DNA from: Porphyra umbilicalis | Lineage: Eukaryota > Rhodophyta > Bangiophyceae > Bangiales > Bangiaceae | Length of the DNA stretch: 64,000 nt | Assembly (NCBI GenBank): GCA_002049455.2 | Contig: KV918794.1 | Coordinates: 124,001 to 188,000, forward strand | Reading direction: 5' to 3' | Shown: piece by piece, positions 22,401 through 31,965 of the stretch | Position numbering within the stretch: the first letter of the stretch is position 1 | Layout: each line of letters opens with the position of its first letter | Notes under the pieces: generated by a model | What the model saw: the letters and a program-made list of their open reading frames with translations, nothing else | What the model was told of the DNA's origin: nothing | Databases searched by the model: none | Position numbers and translations under genes: made by a program

Positions 22401-23343
22401 GCCGCAGCTGGGCGTGGCGGTCAAGGCCGCCGTGGAGGCTACAGCGGCCTCTGCGGCGGGAACCATGCTTGACATGGAGCGCGCTCTCAGCCTGCAGATG
22501 GACGCCATCGCTGAGGCGGCCGAGAGCAATCGCGTGCAGTCCAAGGTGAGCATCGAGTCCGAGTTGGACTCCGTCATGCAGCTCGTTGTCAATCTGCAGG
22601 CGCGGCTCGACGGCGGCGCCGCGGTGAGCAGCGCTGGCAGCGCCCTGCCTCCCGCGGTGTCCTACAACCCCCCGGACCCCCCCCACCTCGCCGCCTTCCC
22701 CCACCCCACCTGTAGCGTACCTCCCACCCCCCCCCTTATCATGCCGCGACGAGCGAATCCTGGTGCAATAGGTACCGCCGCCACGCTTGCAGCTGTAGGT
22801 CAGGCTGCCCCGATTGACAGCGGGGCCTGCTTTGGGGCCTCTCCCTCGGTCCGGGCGGTCGGTGCGGCACCGTCGGCCGCCGCCCACGATGACGCCCCGA
22901 GCGTGTGCACGGCGCTGCTGCGTGACCGGGAGAGCGTGCGCAAGCTGCGTATGCAGCAGAAGCTGCGCGGCGTGACCTTGTTTGAGGGGCCCGGTGAGTG
23001 CGTGCCCCTGTTGCCGTCGGAGCTGGGGACCGGGTGGGCCCGCGCGTTGGACGAGTATGCGACCGGGTTGGACGGGCTTGCATCGGTGCGGGAGGTGGAG
23101 GCCATGTTTGGCCAACGGTGGCGGCACCTCATTCCGGATCCGCGTGAGCGGAACCGGAGGGGGCACCATTACTCGACGCGGTCGCCGATATACCGCGCCT
23201 TTGCGACGGAGTTTGCGCTGCGTGGGGCGGCCGTGGGAGTGGACACGATCGTCTAGGAAGTGAAGAACAAGTACCGGGCTATCAAGGGCAGCTCGAGTGC
23301 CGTCTACAAACAGGCGGCCATCGACTACCCGAAGCCCAAGTGA
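19447..23343 (+). pseudogene. Crypton-type tyrosine recombinase with GCR1_C-like tail; two in-frame TAG codons
   Basis: A single frame of about 1,298 codons runs to TGA at 23341-23343, broken only by TAG at 21961-21963 and 23254-23256. The N-terminal half is Pro/Gly/Ser-rich with a linker near 20440-21000. The recombinase region shows RGLRLSDM (first Arg, about 21430), HTAR (H-x-x-R, 21886-21897), NNKYG-stop-WGPAPGDGAY and then a Tyr (21991-21993) as candidate nucleophile. After it come VIPDPVVVLLLSGRSKQNV and PRLTIEVP, as in Crypton/Ndc10-like YR proteins. The C-terminus (LPSELGTGWARALDEYATGL, SVREVEAMFGQRWR, STRSPIYRAF, then YRAIKGSSSAVYKQ after the second TAG) resembles the GCR1_C domain. 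Coding quality continues smoothly across both TAGs. The GTG at 19447 is not a convincing start; the first ATG in frame is near 19818. The element ends were not identified. Confidence 0.65.
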
Positions 23344-24693
23344 GACGTGTAAAACTGTCTTTTTTGTATATTTCACTTGTCCCTTTCTTCGTTCCGGCCC
23401 CATCGGGTTTGCTACATGGCACCATTGGTTCTGCGCGCCCAGCCCACAGGACAGACCTGGCATGCACGCTCTGCGAACATTATGGGGCAGTCCTGAGCGC
23501 CTCTTCAATCCCACCGTTCCACGCGACTATATTTTTCTACTATTTGTTTCTCTGCTCCCTCCACTCCCCCGCCCCCCCCCGTTTGAGCATACAACCCAAA
23601 GAAATACGCCCTCAGAACGAAGGCCCTCTACTCGAGACTAGGACATGCGAGCCATCTGTAGCTGGCAGTTGGGATGTGGCCTAGCGTTTGCGGGCGCGAC
23701 GTCGACAGTGCGGTGGTGGCGGGAGGGGTCGGTTCTCACCGGGGCGGGCTGCAGTTAGTTTTTAATAGTGAGGCCGGGGGTACCTGGGGTGGCGAACACG
23801 GTAGCGACTGCGCGGTCCCCTCGTCATTATTATGGATCCTAACGGCGCCAGAGAGGGCCAACTCCCTGGTGCTCAAGCGCCCCTCGACAGGCCAGCAGTC
23901 ATGGCCCCTCTGGAGGCCTGACCGGAGCCCTGCCCCATTGTGGACCATTGAGTAAAGGGAATCTGGCACCTGTCACAGAAATCCATACTCACCAGAGTCG
24001 CACGCGACGTGTGACCCGTCCTTTGACGAAGAGTGGCTAATGCCAAATTTTTTGGGAACGATTGCATCGATCGTGAGGTAGTCTCAAACGTGGTAACTGA
24101 AGAAAATTTGGACCCCTCCGCAAGTGGTCTTCAGGAGGGGAAATAGCTTACGACAGGGTCAGAAAAAAGGGTGCTACTGTCGGAGCGATCGCGCAGCGTG
24201 TGCTGTTGAGAGCGGTTTGTCGGATCCGCCGGGGGGGGTAAGAATGCTCAACTATCATACGGGTTTTTTCTGTAACGAGACTGACGGCTGTTCGGGATTT
24301 CGGGAACAGCTGACGGTGGTCCTTGCCGATCGGGCGCGGCCGAGGGGTCAGCCTGCTCGTTCGAATGTCTTACGTAGCTAGCTGGTCATATTGTGGCGCA
24401 TACGTATCACTGCGCGAATACGTTGGCAACTGGGTGCTTTCGCTGACGGCGCCACGCTCACCTCGCCACTCTGATAGCTGACCAGCCGTGCGACGCTTGG
24501 TGGACCTCCACCCGTGCTCGACGACAGGCTGCGCGGCACGACGTGCGGCGAGCCGCCCTGTACCGCTTTGCAGGGCGGTTCACGGTCCTGGCGGTTCCTG
24601 CTCTCGCGCGCAACAAGCGTAGCGCGTGACATTCTTCTCTGGACGCTCGCGCGGGGAGCGGAAGTCTCGGACGCATGTCTACTAGACATGCGG
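23344..24693. other. Non-coding stretch, nothing recognised except a small GC hairpin
   Basis: No gene-like frame. CCGCCCTG...CAGGGCGG at 24553-24578 forms a short stem with a 10-base loop. ATGTCTA and TAGACAT near 24676-24689 form a small palindrome next to the following TIR element. Confidence 0.4.
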
Positions 24694-25827
24694 TAGGGTT
24701 GCCCAACTGGTTTATCGTAATTGGTTAAAACTGGTTTACATTGGGTAAAAATCGGACATCGCTTGCAAACTAGTTTGGAATGCAAAATATTGGTTAAACT
24801 GGTTTTTTTAAATACGGAACAGTTGCGGTCACGTGACCGGAATTGTCCCAGTTCTTTGGCGTTAAGTGCGTGACGAGTCCCAACTTGATGACGCTTGCAC
24901 GACCAGATCCGACGACTCGTGTCTTTGTCTCTCACACCGGCCCCGTCGCCGGCGCTTCCCGTGCTGCGAGCCCACCATGGCTCCCGCACACAAGTCGGGC
25001 AACCACACCCCACACGCCCGCACAGGAAAAGGACCGCCACGCACGCATCACGCCGCCGTGCGGGAAGAGTGAAGGTGCATGTACCTAGCAGCCTCGCGTA
25101 GATCTGGGAAAGAAAAGAAACCAGGAGGACCAATGCGCATGCCAAGAACACATCATGCACACAGAAGCAAAAGAGAAGGGAGCGCCGCGCAGAGGAGACA
25201 GATGCTCGTGTCAGACGCGCTGCACACAGACAGCATCACATGTACTGGCAGCTCGAGCGACGTCCACATATCACCTACAAACGTATCACCCACAAACACA
25301 CGCGAGCACAATTCCATGTATCATATCATGCGGCTGGACGTGATGATGAGGGATGATGCCACAACCCTATGCGGTGCAGTAGACGGATGCCTACAACAAG
25401 TCAAAGACCAGCGTGGGTACAGCACATGGCACCAATGACCAACCGACGACAGAGCGTTGGGCGGGGGCGCGAGGAGGGAGGTAGACTTGCAACGGGCTCG
25501 TTAGGCGTGGCACCGAGAGCAACAGAGACAACGGAACAGGATAGGGTGGGGGGTGGGACGAGTGTGGCGCTTGGGTCGGCGTGGCCTGGGAGAGTGGATT
25601 GCCCATGCCCGGGATGGGCCAACACGGCTGAAATTGCCGTGCGGGCTGTCCGTGCACCTGTCACCTCTTGGGTGGCTGCGACCCACTCGCTGCGGAGCTA
25701 CAGACACCCAGTCTCATTTGTGGCTGGTGCTCGCCCTTGTCCAACTAACTAGTTTAAAAACTGGTTATTGGTTACCGAACACATCGGATGAACTGGTTCG
25801 GCCGCGCGAACCAATTGGGCAACCCTA
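24694..25827. mobile_element. hAT-like non-autonomous element, ~1.13 kb
   Basis: TAGGGTTGCCCAACTGGTT at 24694-24712 is mirrored at the right end by AACCAATTGGGCAACCCTA (25809-25827). Ends of the (C/T)AGGGTTG type are typical of hAT elements. Both ends are followed inward by AT-rich clusters of the subterminal motif ACTGGTT / ATTGGTT (at least six copies on the left, three on the right), a hAT feature. A clean 8-bp target-site duplication is not visible. The interior is moderately GC-rich and has no transposase frame. Confidence 0.55.
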
Positions 25828-26170
25828 ATGTCTAGGCGCGAGCGCACTCACAACGCGGCCGTTACGGGGTGTCGGGGTGATCCATCGATGCGGTGCCAGC
25901 GCCCCCCGTGGTTTTCGTGGATGGGGAGCAGAGTAGACCTCCAGCCGGTGCATTAAGAGGCATGTGCCGTCTTGCTATATGCTTCATGTTGCTCACCATC
26001 ACCACAGTCCGCAGCCTCCGCTAGTGCGCTCCAAACCACCGTCGCCGAGCTGCCGGCCTCCCATCGCGTGCACGCACCGGCTATTGAGAGTTACCCTCCC
26101 CGCCATCCCCTCAAGAGCGGCGTGCTTGCCCGCCTCCGACGCGTGCATCCTTCCCCACTCTCCCCCCAAG
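25828..26170. other. Upstream region of the small secreted-protein gene
   Basis: Moderate-GC spacer. A TATATG motif lies near 25976, about 195 bases before the ATG at 26171, followed by pyrimidine-rich leader-like sequence. The frame stays open upstream of the ATG, but that sequence looks like 5' leader rather than protein. Confidence 0.3.
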
Positions 26171-26458
26171 ATGGTCGCTCTTCGCTTCACGCTGCTCGTT
26201 GCCCTCCTGTTGACCACGCTCGTGCCCGCTCCCTACGAAGCGGTCGCGAACAAGCTCATTTGGCGGTGCGATGCGGATCGGAGGATGTGCACCAGCCAGG
26301 GACGGCGGTGCCAGCAGTGCGTTGATGGCTGCGCAATGGCGGCTGAGAACAGCTACGGCTCGATGAGCGCGTCCACCAAGCTCTGGGCTACCCTTTGTGT
26401 GGACACCAAACAGGTATTGGCTGCCATGAAGGCGCGAAAGGCCAGCGGGCTGGCATGA
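26171..26458 (+). CDS. Small cysteine-rich secreted protein, function unknown
   Basis: The ATG at 26171 opens a 95-residue protein ending in TGA. Residues 1-24 form a classic signal peptide: Met, a short basic start with Arg5, then a hydrophobic core FTLLVALLLTTLVPA, with likely cleavage near YEAVA-NK. The mature part (about 70 residues) holds six cysteines (WRC, RMC, RRC, QQC, DGC, TLC), suggesting three disulfides and an extracellular or luminal location. I do not recognise the family. The frame is open further upstream to 25964, but the ATG at 26171 is preferred because the signal peptide begins there. It is not part of any visible transposon, which makes it the best host-gene candidate in the window. 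A random secreted-looking frame cannot be fully excluded. Confidence 0.5.
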   Translation: MVALRFTLLVALLLTTLVPAPYEAVANKLIWRCDADRRMCTSQGRRCQQCVDGCAMAAENSYGSMSASTKLWATLCVDTKQVLAAMKARKASGLA

Positions 26459-29400
26459 TATCGCACGACCTACGATGGGCGCGGAGGGGACTGCGGGCGG
26501 CCACCGCGAGCAGCTCCTGGGTGTCCTGGACGACCGATTTGGACCGGATTTGCGTTCTCGCTCGCAGGGGGCGTTGATGGAGGGACACCTGGCTGTGGGG
26601 AGAGGACCTCTACTTGCCGAAGGGCCAGCTCGAATCTGCCGCGCTCCGTTTACTTGGAAGCCAGTTTATCGTTGATGCGTAACACTCTCGACTATGTATG
26701 CCGGTTCGCGAAGCCCGGCAGTATCAGATGCCCAACGATAGGGTCAGCTGACTTGCTCAGGCAAGGTCGCCGTATTGTACATCTGTAGAACAGGACCGGG
26801 AACAGAGTGGTGCCATAGACGTAGCGTTTTACCATTTGCATGAGCGGGGGTCCATACGCCGGACCCCGAGCCGGAAACAAGCCGACCCGAGCGGGAGTAA
26901 ACAGCAAAGCAGATAAGCAATGCGTGAGGGCTATGCTCCAAGGGGAAGCACTCCACGTCTAGCCGGTCATGTACTCGTCCGCATGCGCCAACGCGCGTTG
27001 TTCGGGGCGTGAGGCCGTGTCAGGCGCGGAGCCTGTCGTGGCCGTGGACGCGTACAGATTGGGTACTTGGCGGGTACACGCCCGTGTAGCCACAGGTCCC
27101 GGCCGGCAGGAACAAGCAGAGGCACGTGCCGATGTGCACGGTCCAAAAGGTAGCGAGGTAAAAAAACCGAGGGGAGGAAAGGGGCCGCGAGAAACAAAGG
27201 ACGTTGGGGGGCAAGACGGGGGAAGAGAGAAGGCAGCCAGTGCGCCACTCATATACGCCCGCCGCCGCCGCTCCCCCGTCCTCGCTGCCCCGCCCGTCCG
27301 CCCGTTGAGGGCGGGTCACGCCGCGCGCGCGCTCGGCCGCGCGCGCGTCTGTCGCTCCGCCGATTGCCCCCGCCGTTGAGGCAGGGCGCGGGGGGACGGC
27401 GCCCTGTGGCGGGGCCGCCCCGTGCGCGGTTGCGGAAGGGCGCGAGGGGGCGGGGGGGCTGCTGCTCGCATTTAAGAAGCGTCTGGTTGTCAGCGGTGGG
27501 TGAGGTGGCGACCGCACGCCCCGGCTCCCAAGGCCACCGGGGGGGGGTGCCGCATCACCGCCACCCGTAGCGGGCGTGGCGCGCGGTGGGTGGCGGGCGC
27601 CGGTGGGCGCCGCCAGCGTGGCGCCGCCTGCCGCCCGAGTGGAAGCACAGCAGGGTGCGCCCGCCGCGGCCGTTCCGGAAGCGGCATCGGCCATGCGGAA
27701 GCGTCCATGTGGCCCCCCCCCCCGACCGAAGGCAAATCCGTTCCCGTAAGGTTTCGGGGGCCAATCACAGACAGCCAAAGCAGTATCCTCAAAGTGTGGT
27801 CTGTCCAGGGGGATAGCGCCGACACGCGCCCACTTCTGCAGAGGTCAGCTGCTTGTCATTGTCGAAGAGCAGGTGCAGTGCCCATGGACGCCCCGCCGCG
27901 GCGGTGGCGGCCACCGGTCACGCCCCGCGCGGGCGGCTCCTGCGCTACTGCTGTGGGCGTCGTCCGCCGCCGCGGCCGCCGCAAACGGTTTGGGGCCGCC
28001 GGCGTCGGCTCTGCAGCTGGCGCCCGCCATCGATGATGCCAGCGAGAGGGTAGGCGGCGGCGCGCGGCGGGTGGAGAGCGGCGGCAGAGGGAAGTAACAT
28101 GAGTGTACCTCCCGCGCACGTGTCTGCGGCCGTGCTGAGGCGAGTGGCGGCGGGGCGCCGACGTGCGCCTGCGGCGGCGGCGGCCGCAGCCGCGGGCACT
28201 GCCGGCCGTCGGTGGCGGTCACCGAGGCCGACGCCTGCCGGCCGCGGCGTGGCGGGTGCCAGGCGCCGCCGCCAGCGCCAGCGCCACCGCCGCAGCCTCC
28301 ACGTGGTCGCATTGACGCCGCGGCGGACGCGCTTGACACGCGTGGCGGGGCGGTGATGGAGGCTGGATTGGGAAAAGGGGGGCAGGGGGAGAAGGCCGTT
28401 ACCTCGGCCACGCGACACCAGCTCCTCCGGTGCCTTTTGCAGGACCAGGGCGTCGTGCCCGCACGCGCACGGCCGCCGCGTGGCCGACGGTGGAGCCATT
28501 CCCCCCCCCTTTTCCACTGATACCCAGTCCCTCCCGCCCTAAGAGCGGCGGCCGCCTGACGGCCGTGACATTGGGAGGACGCCGGCGTCATCGCCCCCAC
28601 CACAGCGGCCGCGGCCACGGTGCGGCTCCCGCGGCGGGGGGGCACGCGGACGCACCACACTCTGGGCGTAATGGTAGCCGGAGGCGAGGGTCAGGGCACC
28701 GCCGTCGCGGCCGCGACGGCCTGGCCGGCACAGCCGACGGGAGGCGGCCGCGGCTCCGCCGCGGTAGTCGGCGGCGGCGTGTGCACCGGACCCCCCACCC
28801 GTGACCGGTGGCACAGACGGGGGGCGGCGGTGGTGGGCGGCGGCGGCGTCACCGCCGCTGCCGAGGTCGCGGCAGTGATTGCCGCGGCGCACCTGGCGAC
28901 GAGCGGTGGCGGAGGCCGGCGGCGGCACTACGGGTGCCGGCGGTGGCGTTGGCGCGCCGCCGCTGCCGCCTATGCGTAGGGAGGGTCAGGCCAGCGGCGG
29001 CACGGCGGGCTGCGGCGGCAGCGGCGACGGCAGTGGTGGCGGACGGCGGCATCGTCTGTGACCGCGGTGGTGCGACCACAAGGGCGGTCGACGCGTCATG
29101 GCCGCCGCGGTCGCGTCACGCCGCTGCCGCGGCGCTGGGCAATGCTGGGCAGCGTCGAGTATCGCCGCGCCGCTGCCGCCGCCGCTGTGGCCGCCGCACT
29201 CGGTGTCGTGGCGCCGTGGCACGTTGGTGCCTCCCCCCTCGATGGGGACACGCCGACGCTTCGCGCCATTGACGCAGAGGCGATAGACTGTAGCGCCGGC
29301 GCGGCTACTACAACCCATGCGGGGCTGCCCGCAACACCGTCGATGCTCGGCGGTTGCGGTGGCGTGGTCGCGGGGGGGGGGGGGGGGGGGCAGCGGCACC

Positions 29401-29904
29401 GCCGCCGCGCAGACTGCGCCGCCGCCGCACGCCGCTGCACCGCCTGCCAGCGGGTGGCTCGCGGCGGGTTAGCACGTCGGTCGCCGCGTCAGACGCCGAG
29501 ACTGCCACCGTCTGTTGCTGCCGCCGTCGGCAACTGGTCCGCGGGCCGCCGCCATGGTGGGCGTGTCGGCCAAGCGGGGGTCCTTCAGAGCTTTATGCTG
29601 CCCTGCTTCGATGAAGGCGCTACGCGGCGCGGCGGCGGCAGTGGATCGACTGCGACGCCGCTGCACATCCGTAGATCCGTTCCGGGCGTCACGGAGAAGG
29701 GGGCGTGCGGCAGGGCGGGGGTACATGCCAGCGACGGAGCGGGTGGGGGAGCCGCCGTCTCTCGTTGTTGACCGAGCAGGCGCAGGAGACAGAGGCGGCG
29801 CGGCGGTGTGGGGGGGGGTCTTGGCGACTCTGGTGGGCGTGTCCTGGCCAGTCTAGTGGAAGGGATGCTCTGTGTGGGCACGGCAATGGCACATCCCCAC
29901 GTTG
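26459..29904. other. GC-rich stretch with no recognised gene, left flank of the DIRS element
   Basis: From about 27.2 kb the DNA is extremely GC-rich with Ala/Gly/Arg/Pro-rich frames on both strands, a feature of composition, not of genes. A G run of about 18 bases lies at 29371-29389. No domain, repeat array or RNA gene recognised. Confidence 0.45.
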
Positions 29905-30502
29905 TGTATTTAACGTAGTTTTCGGTGTAACTGGCATGGCTGATTATTTGTCAGCCGGCCGGACGCGGGCAACTGGCCAGGCGGAGGCGGCTGACGGAGG
30001 GGGGCGGCGCGACGCACGGTCGGGGGACCGAGCGGACGCGCGAGACCGAGCGTGGGCGGTGCGTGGCCGCCAATGGGGGCGGCACGCGACGGCGACGCTC
30101 GGGCGGGCGTGGCGCCTCTTTGGGCACCACCGCCCGCGACCGCGGGCAACCACGGTTCTGACACGCAGCCGCGGCGACGGGCGGCGACCGGCGCGCGGCA
30201 ATGACGCCCGCCCGCCGCGGCGCCTGCTGGCGGGCGCATCGGGCGCCACGCCCGCGCGCGCGCGCGCGCGTCGCGCGCCGCGCGCGCGGCGCAGCGCGCG
30301 CGCCGGCACCGGCCCCCCTCCCCCAACGGGCGCCCGGGGCGTGCTCCGGGCGCACGCGCAGAGACCCCTTGCGGCGGCGGGGTGCGGCTTGCCCTGCCGG
30401 CGGCGGCCGCGCCAGCGGCCGCAGCCGACTACTTGATGCCGCGCGGCGGCGACCACCCGCCGGCCTCTACCGGCCGGCAGCGTCCTCGTCTTCTCGCGGC
30501 CC
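29905..30502 (+). repeat. DIRS split direct repeat A1 (left terminal)
   Basis: Identical to A2 apart from one base near 30282 (G here, A at 35343 or so). Begins TGTATTTAACGTAGTTTTCG and ends just before GCGCTCGCC. Confidence 0.9.
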
Positions 30503-30601
30503 GCGCTCGCCGCTGACCGCTCGAAGCCGAGACCCCCCTCCCGGGCCCACTGCCCGTGGTTGACGTGACCCCGCCCCCCCCTCCCCTGTGTGGGCGGCAC
30601 G

Positions 30602-31840
30602 ATGCCGGGGACGCCCCCCCCCCCACCGCTTGCCGGCGGGGACCCCGCAGCGCTTGACCCGGCCGCACTGCGCGTGCGCCTCGAAGAGACCGAGGCGCGC
30701 CTGTCGCAGACGCACGCCGAGTTGGCGACCGCCCGGCTTGCCATTGCCGGGCACGATGCCGCCCAAGGCGCCGCCACAGCCGCGGCGGCTGCGCTCCACG
30801 ACGGAGCGGGCGCAGCTGGCGGCCGCCGTACGGGCGGCGCAGCTCCTAGTGGGGCAAACGGGGTCACCCCCGCCGCCCCCGCTACCGGCATCACGGGCGG
30901 CGCCGGGGGCATCATCCCGGCGCCAACGGACGGCGGCACGACCGACCGCCCCTACGTCCTCCCGGCCCCCGTCAATGGCGGCGGCCAGGACTACGAGCGC
31001 ATCGGCGACGGCGAGGGCTCCGACAGCCCCGCCGACTGGCTTGCGCGCACCAACTCCGTCCACGCCGGCCGTGGCGCCACGCCGCGCCACTACCCGTACG
31101 TCGACGACGCGGCCGTCTACAACGACGGCTTCGACACCATCAAGGTGCCCGCCGCCGACGAATGGCTCCAGGCGTTCGCCGTCCCGCGCTCCATCCTCCG
31201 CGGCGATGGCATGCCCGTCCCCTTTGCGCCCGACGACAACGTCCACTCGGCCACCTTCCCCAACGGCGGGCGAGACGAGGTCGAGGCCAGGCACTGGTAC
31301 TGCATCTTGGCGTGGCTCCAGCACACCCACAACGAGGCCTTGGACGGGCACCACGCCGTCGACCGCACGCCCGACGAGGACAAGCAGCTCGTCGAGTTCC
31401 TCCTTTGCGCCCTCAACCGCACCTACGCCATCGGCGTCTCGAGGTACGACTACCTCGCCTTGCGCCAGTCCGAGCCCGCCTTGGCGGAGGCGTTCGCCCA
31501 CAGCGACGCTGTCCCGCGCAACACCCTCCGAGGTGACGGCGCCCGCCGGTACCTCTCCCGCGTCGTACGGCAAGAGACCCTCGCCTCCGCCAAGATTGGA
31601 GCCGCGGAGCGCGGCTTCTCGTACGGCTCCCGCACGACCGGTCGAGCCGGCGGCAGCACTGCCCCGGCAGGCGGTGGCCCGTCACGGGCCGGCGCTGGCA
31701 GGGGCGGCGGCAGCAGCAGCGGTCGAGGCGGGGGCGGGTCCGGCCACACCGGCGGTGGCGGACGAGGTGGCGGCGGCGGCGGCGGCGGCGGCCGCGGCCG
31801 AGGAGGGGGCCGAGGTGGGCGCGGCGGCGGCCGCGCCTAA
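30602..31840 (+). CDS. DIRS ORF1, putative Gag-like protein
   Basis: The ATG at 30602 (12 bases inside the open frame) opens a protein of 412 residues. It has a short Pro/Gly head, a predicted helical segment (LRVRLEETEARLSQTHAELA) that may form a coiled coil, and an Ala/Gly-rich linker. A folded-looking middle follows (DGFDTIKVPAADEWLQAF, VEARHWYCILAWLQHTHNEAL, KQLVEFLLCALNRTYAIG), then an RGG/Gly-rich C-terminal tail suited to nucleic-acid binding. Position, size and the basic Gly-rich tail fit a DIRS Gag; no CCHC zinc knuckle is present. It ends in TAA. The RT frame is open from 31537, overlapping the last ~300 bases of this gene in the -1 frame. Confidence 0.7.
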   Translation: MPGTPPPPPLAGGDPAALDPAALRVRLEETEARLSQTHAELATARLAIAGHDAAQGAATAAAAALHDGAGAAGGRRTGGAAPSGANGVTPAAPATGITGGAGGIIPAPTDGGTTDRPYVLPAPVNGGGQDYERIGDGEGSDSPADWLARTNSVHAGRGATPRHYPYVDDAAVYNDGFDTIKVPAADEWLQAFAVPRSILRGDGMPVPFAPDDNVHSATFPNGGRDEVEARHWYCILAWLQHTHNEALDGHHAVDRTPDEDKQLVEFLLCALNRTYAIGVSRYDYLALRQSEPALAEAFAHSDAVPRNTLRGDGARRYLSRVVRQETLASAKIGAAERGFSYGSRTTGRAGGSTAPAGGGPSRAGAGRGGGSSSGRGGGGSGHTGGGGRGGGGGGGGGRGRGGGRGGRGGGRA

Positions 31841-31965
31841 ATTTCGACCCCGCGCCGGGTGGCCTAGCCTCGCTCCCGGCGCCCAACGGCCTAGAGGCAA
31901 CAGCGCGGCGACACCGCACGCGCAAGCACCGACGGCGGCTGCCACGGCCCAGACACACGCCAACG

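Noticed and set aside
24330-24380. GTTCGAAT resembling a tRNA T-loop
   Set aside because: No T-stem pairing, no acceptor stem and no anticodon arm around it.
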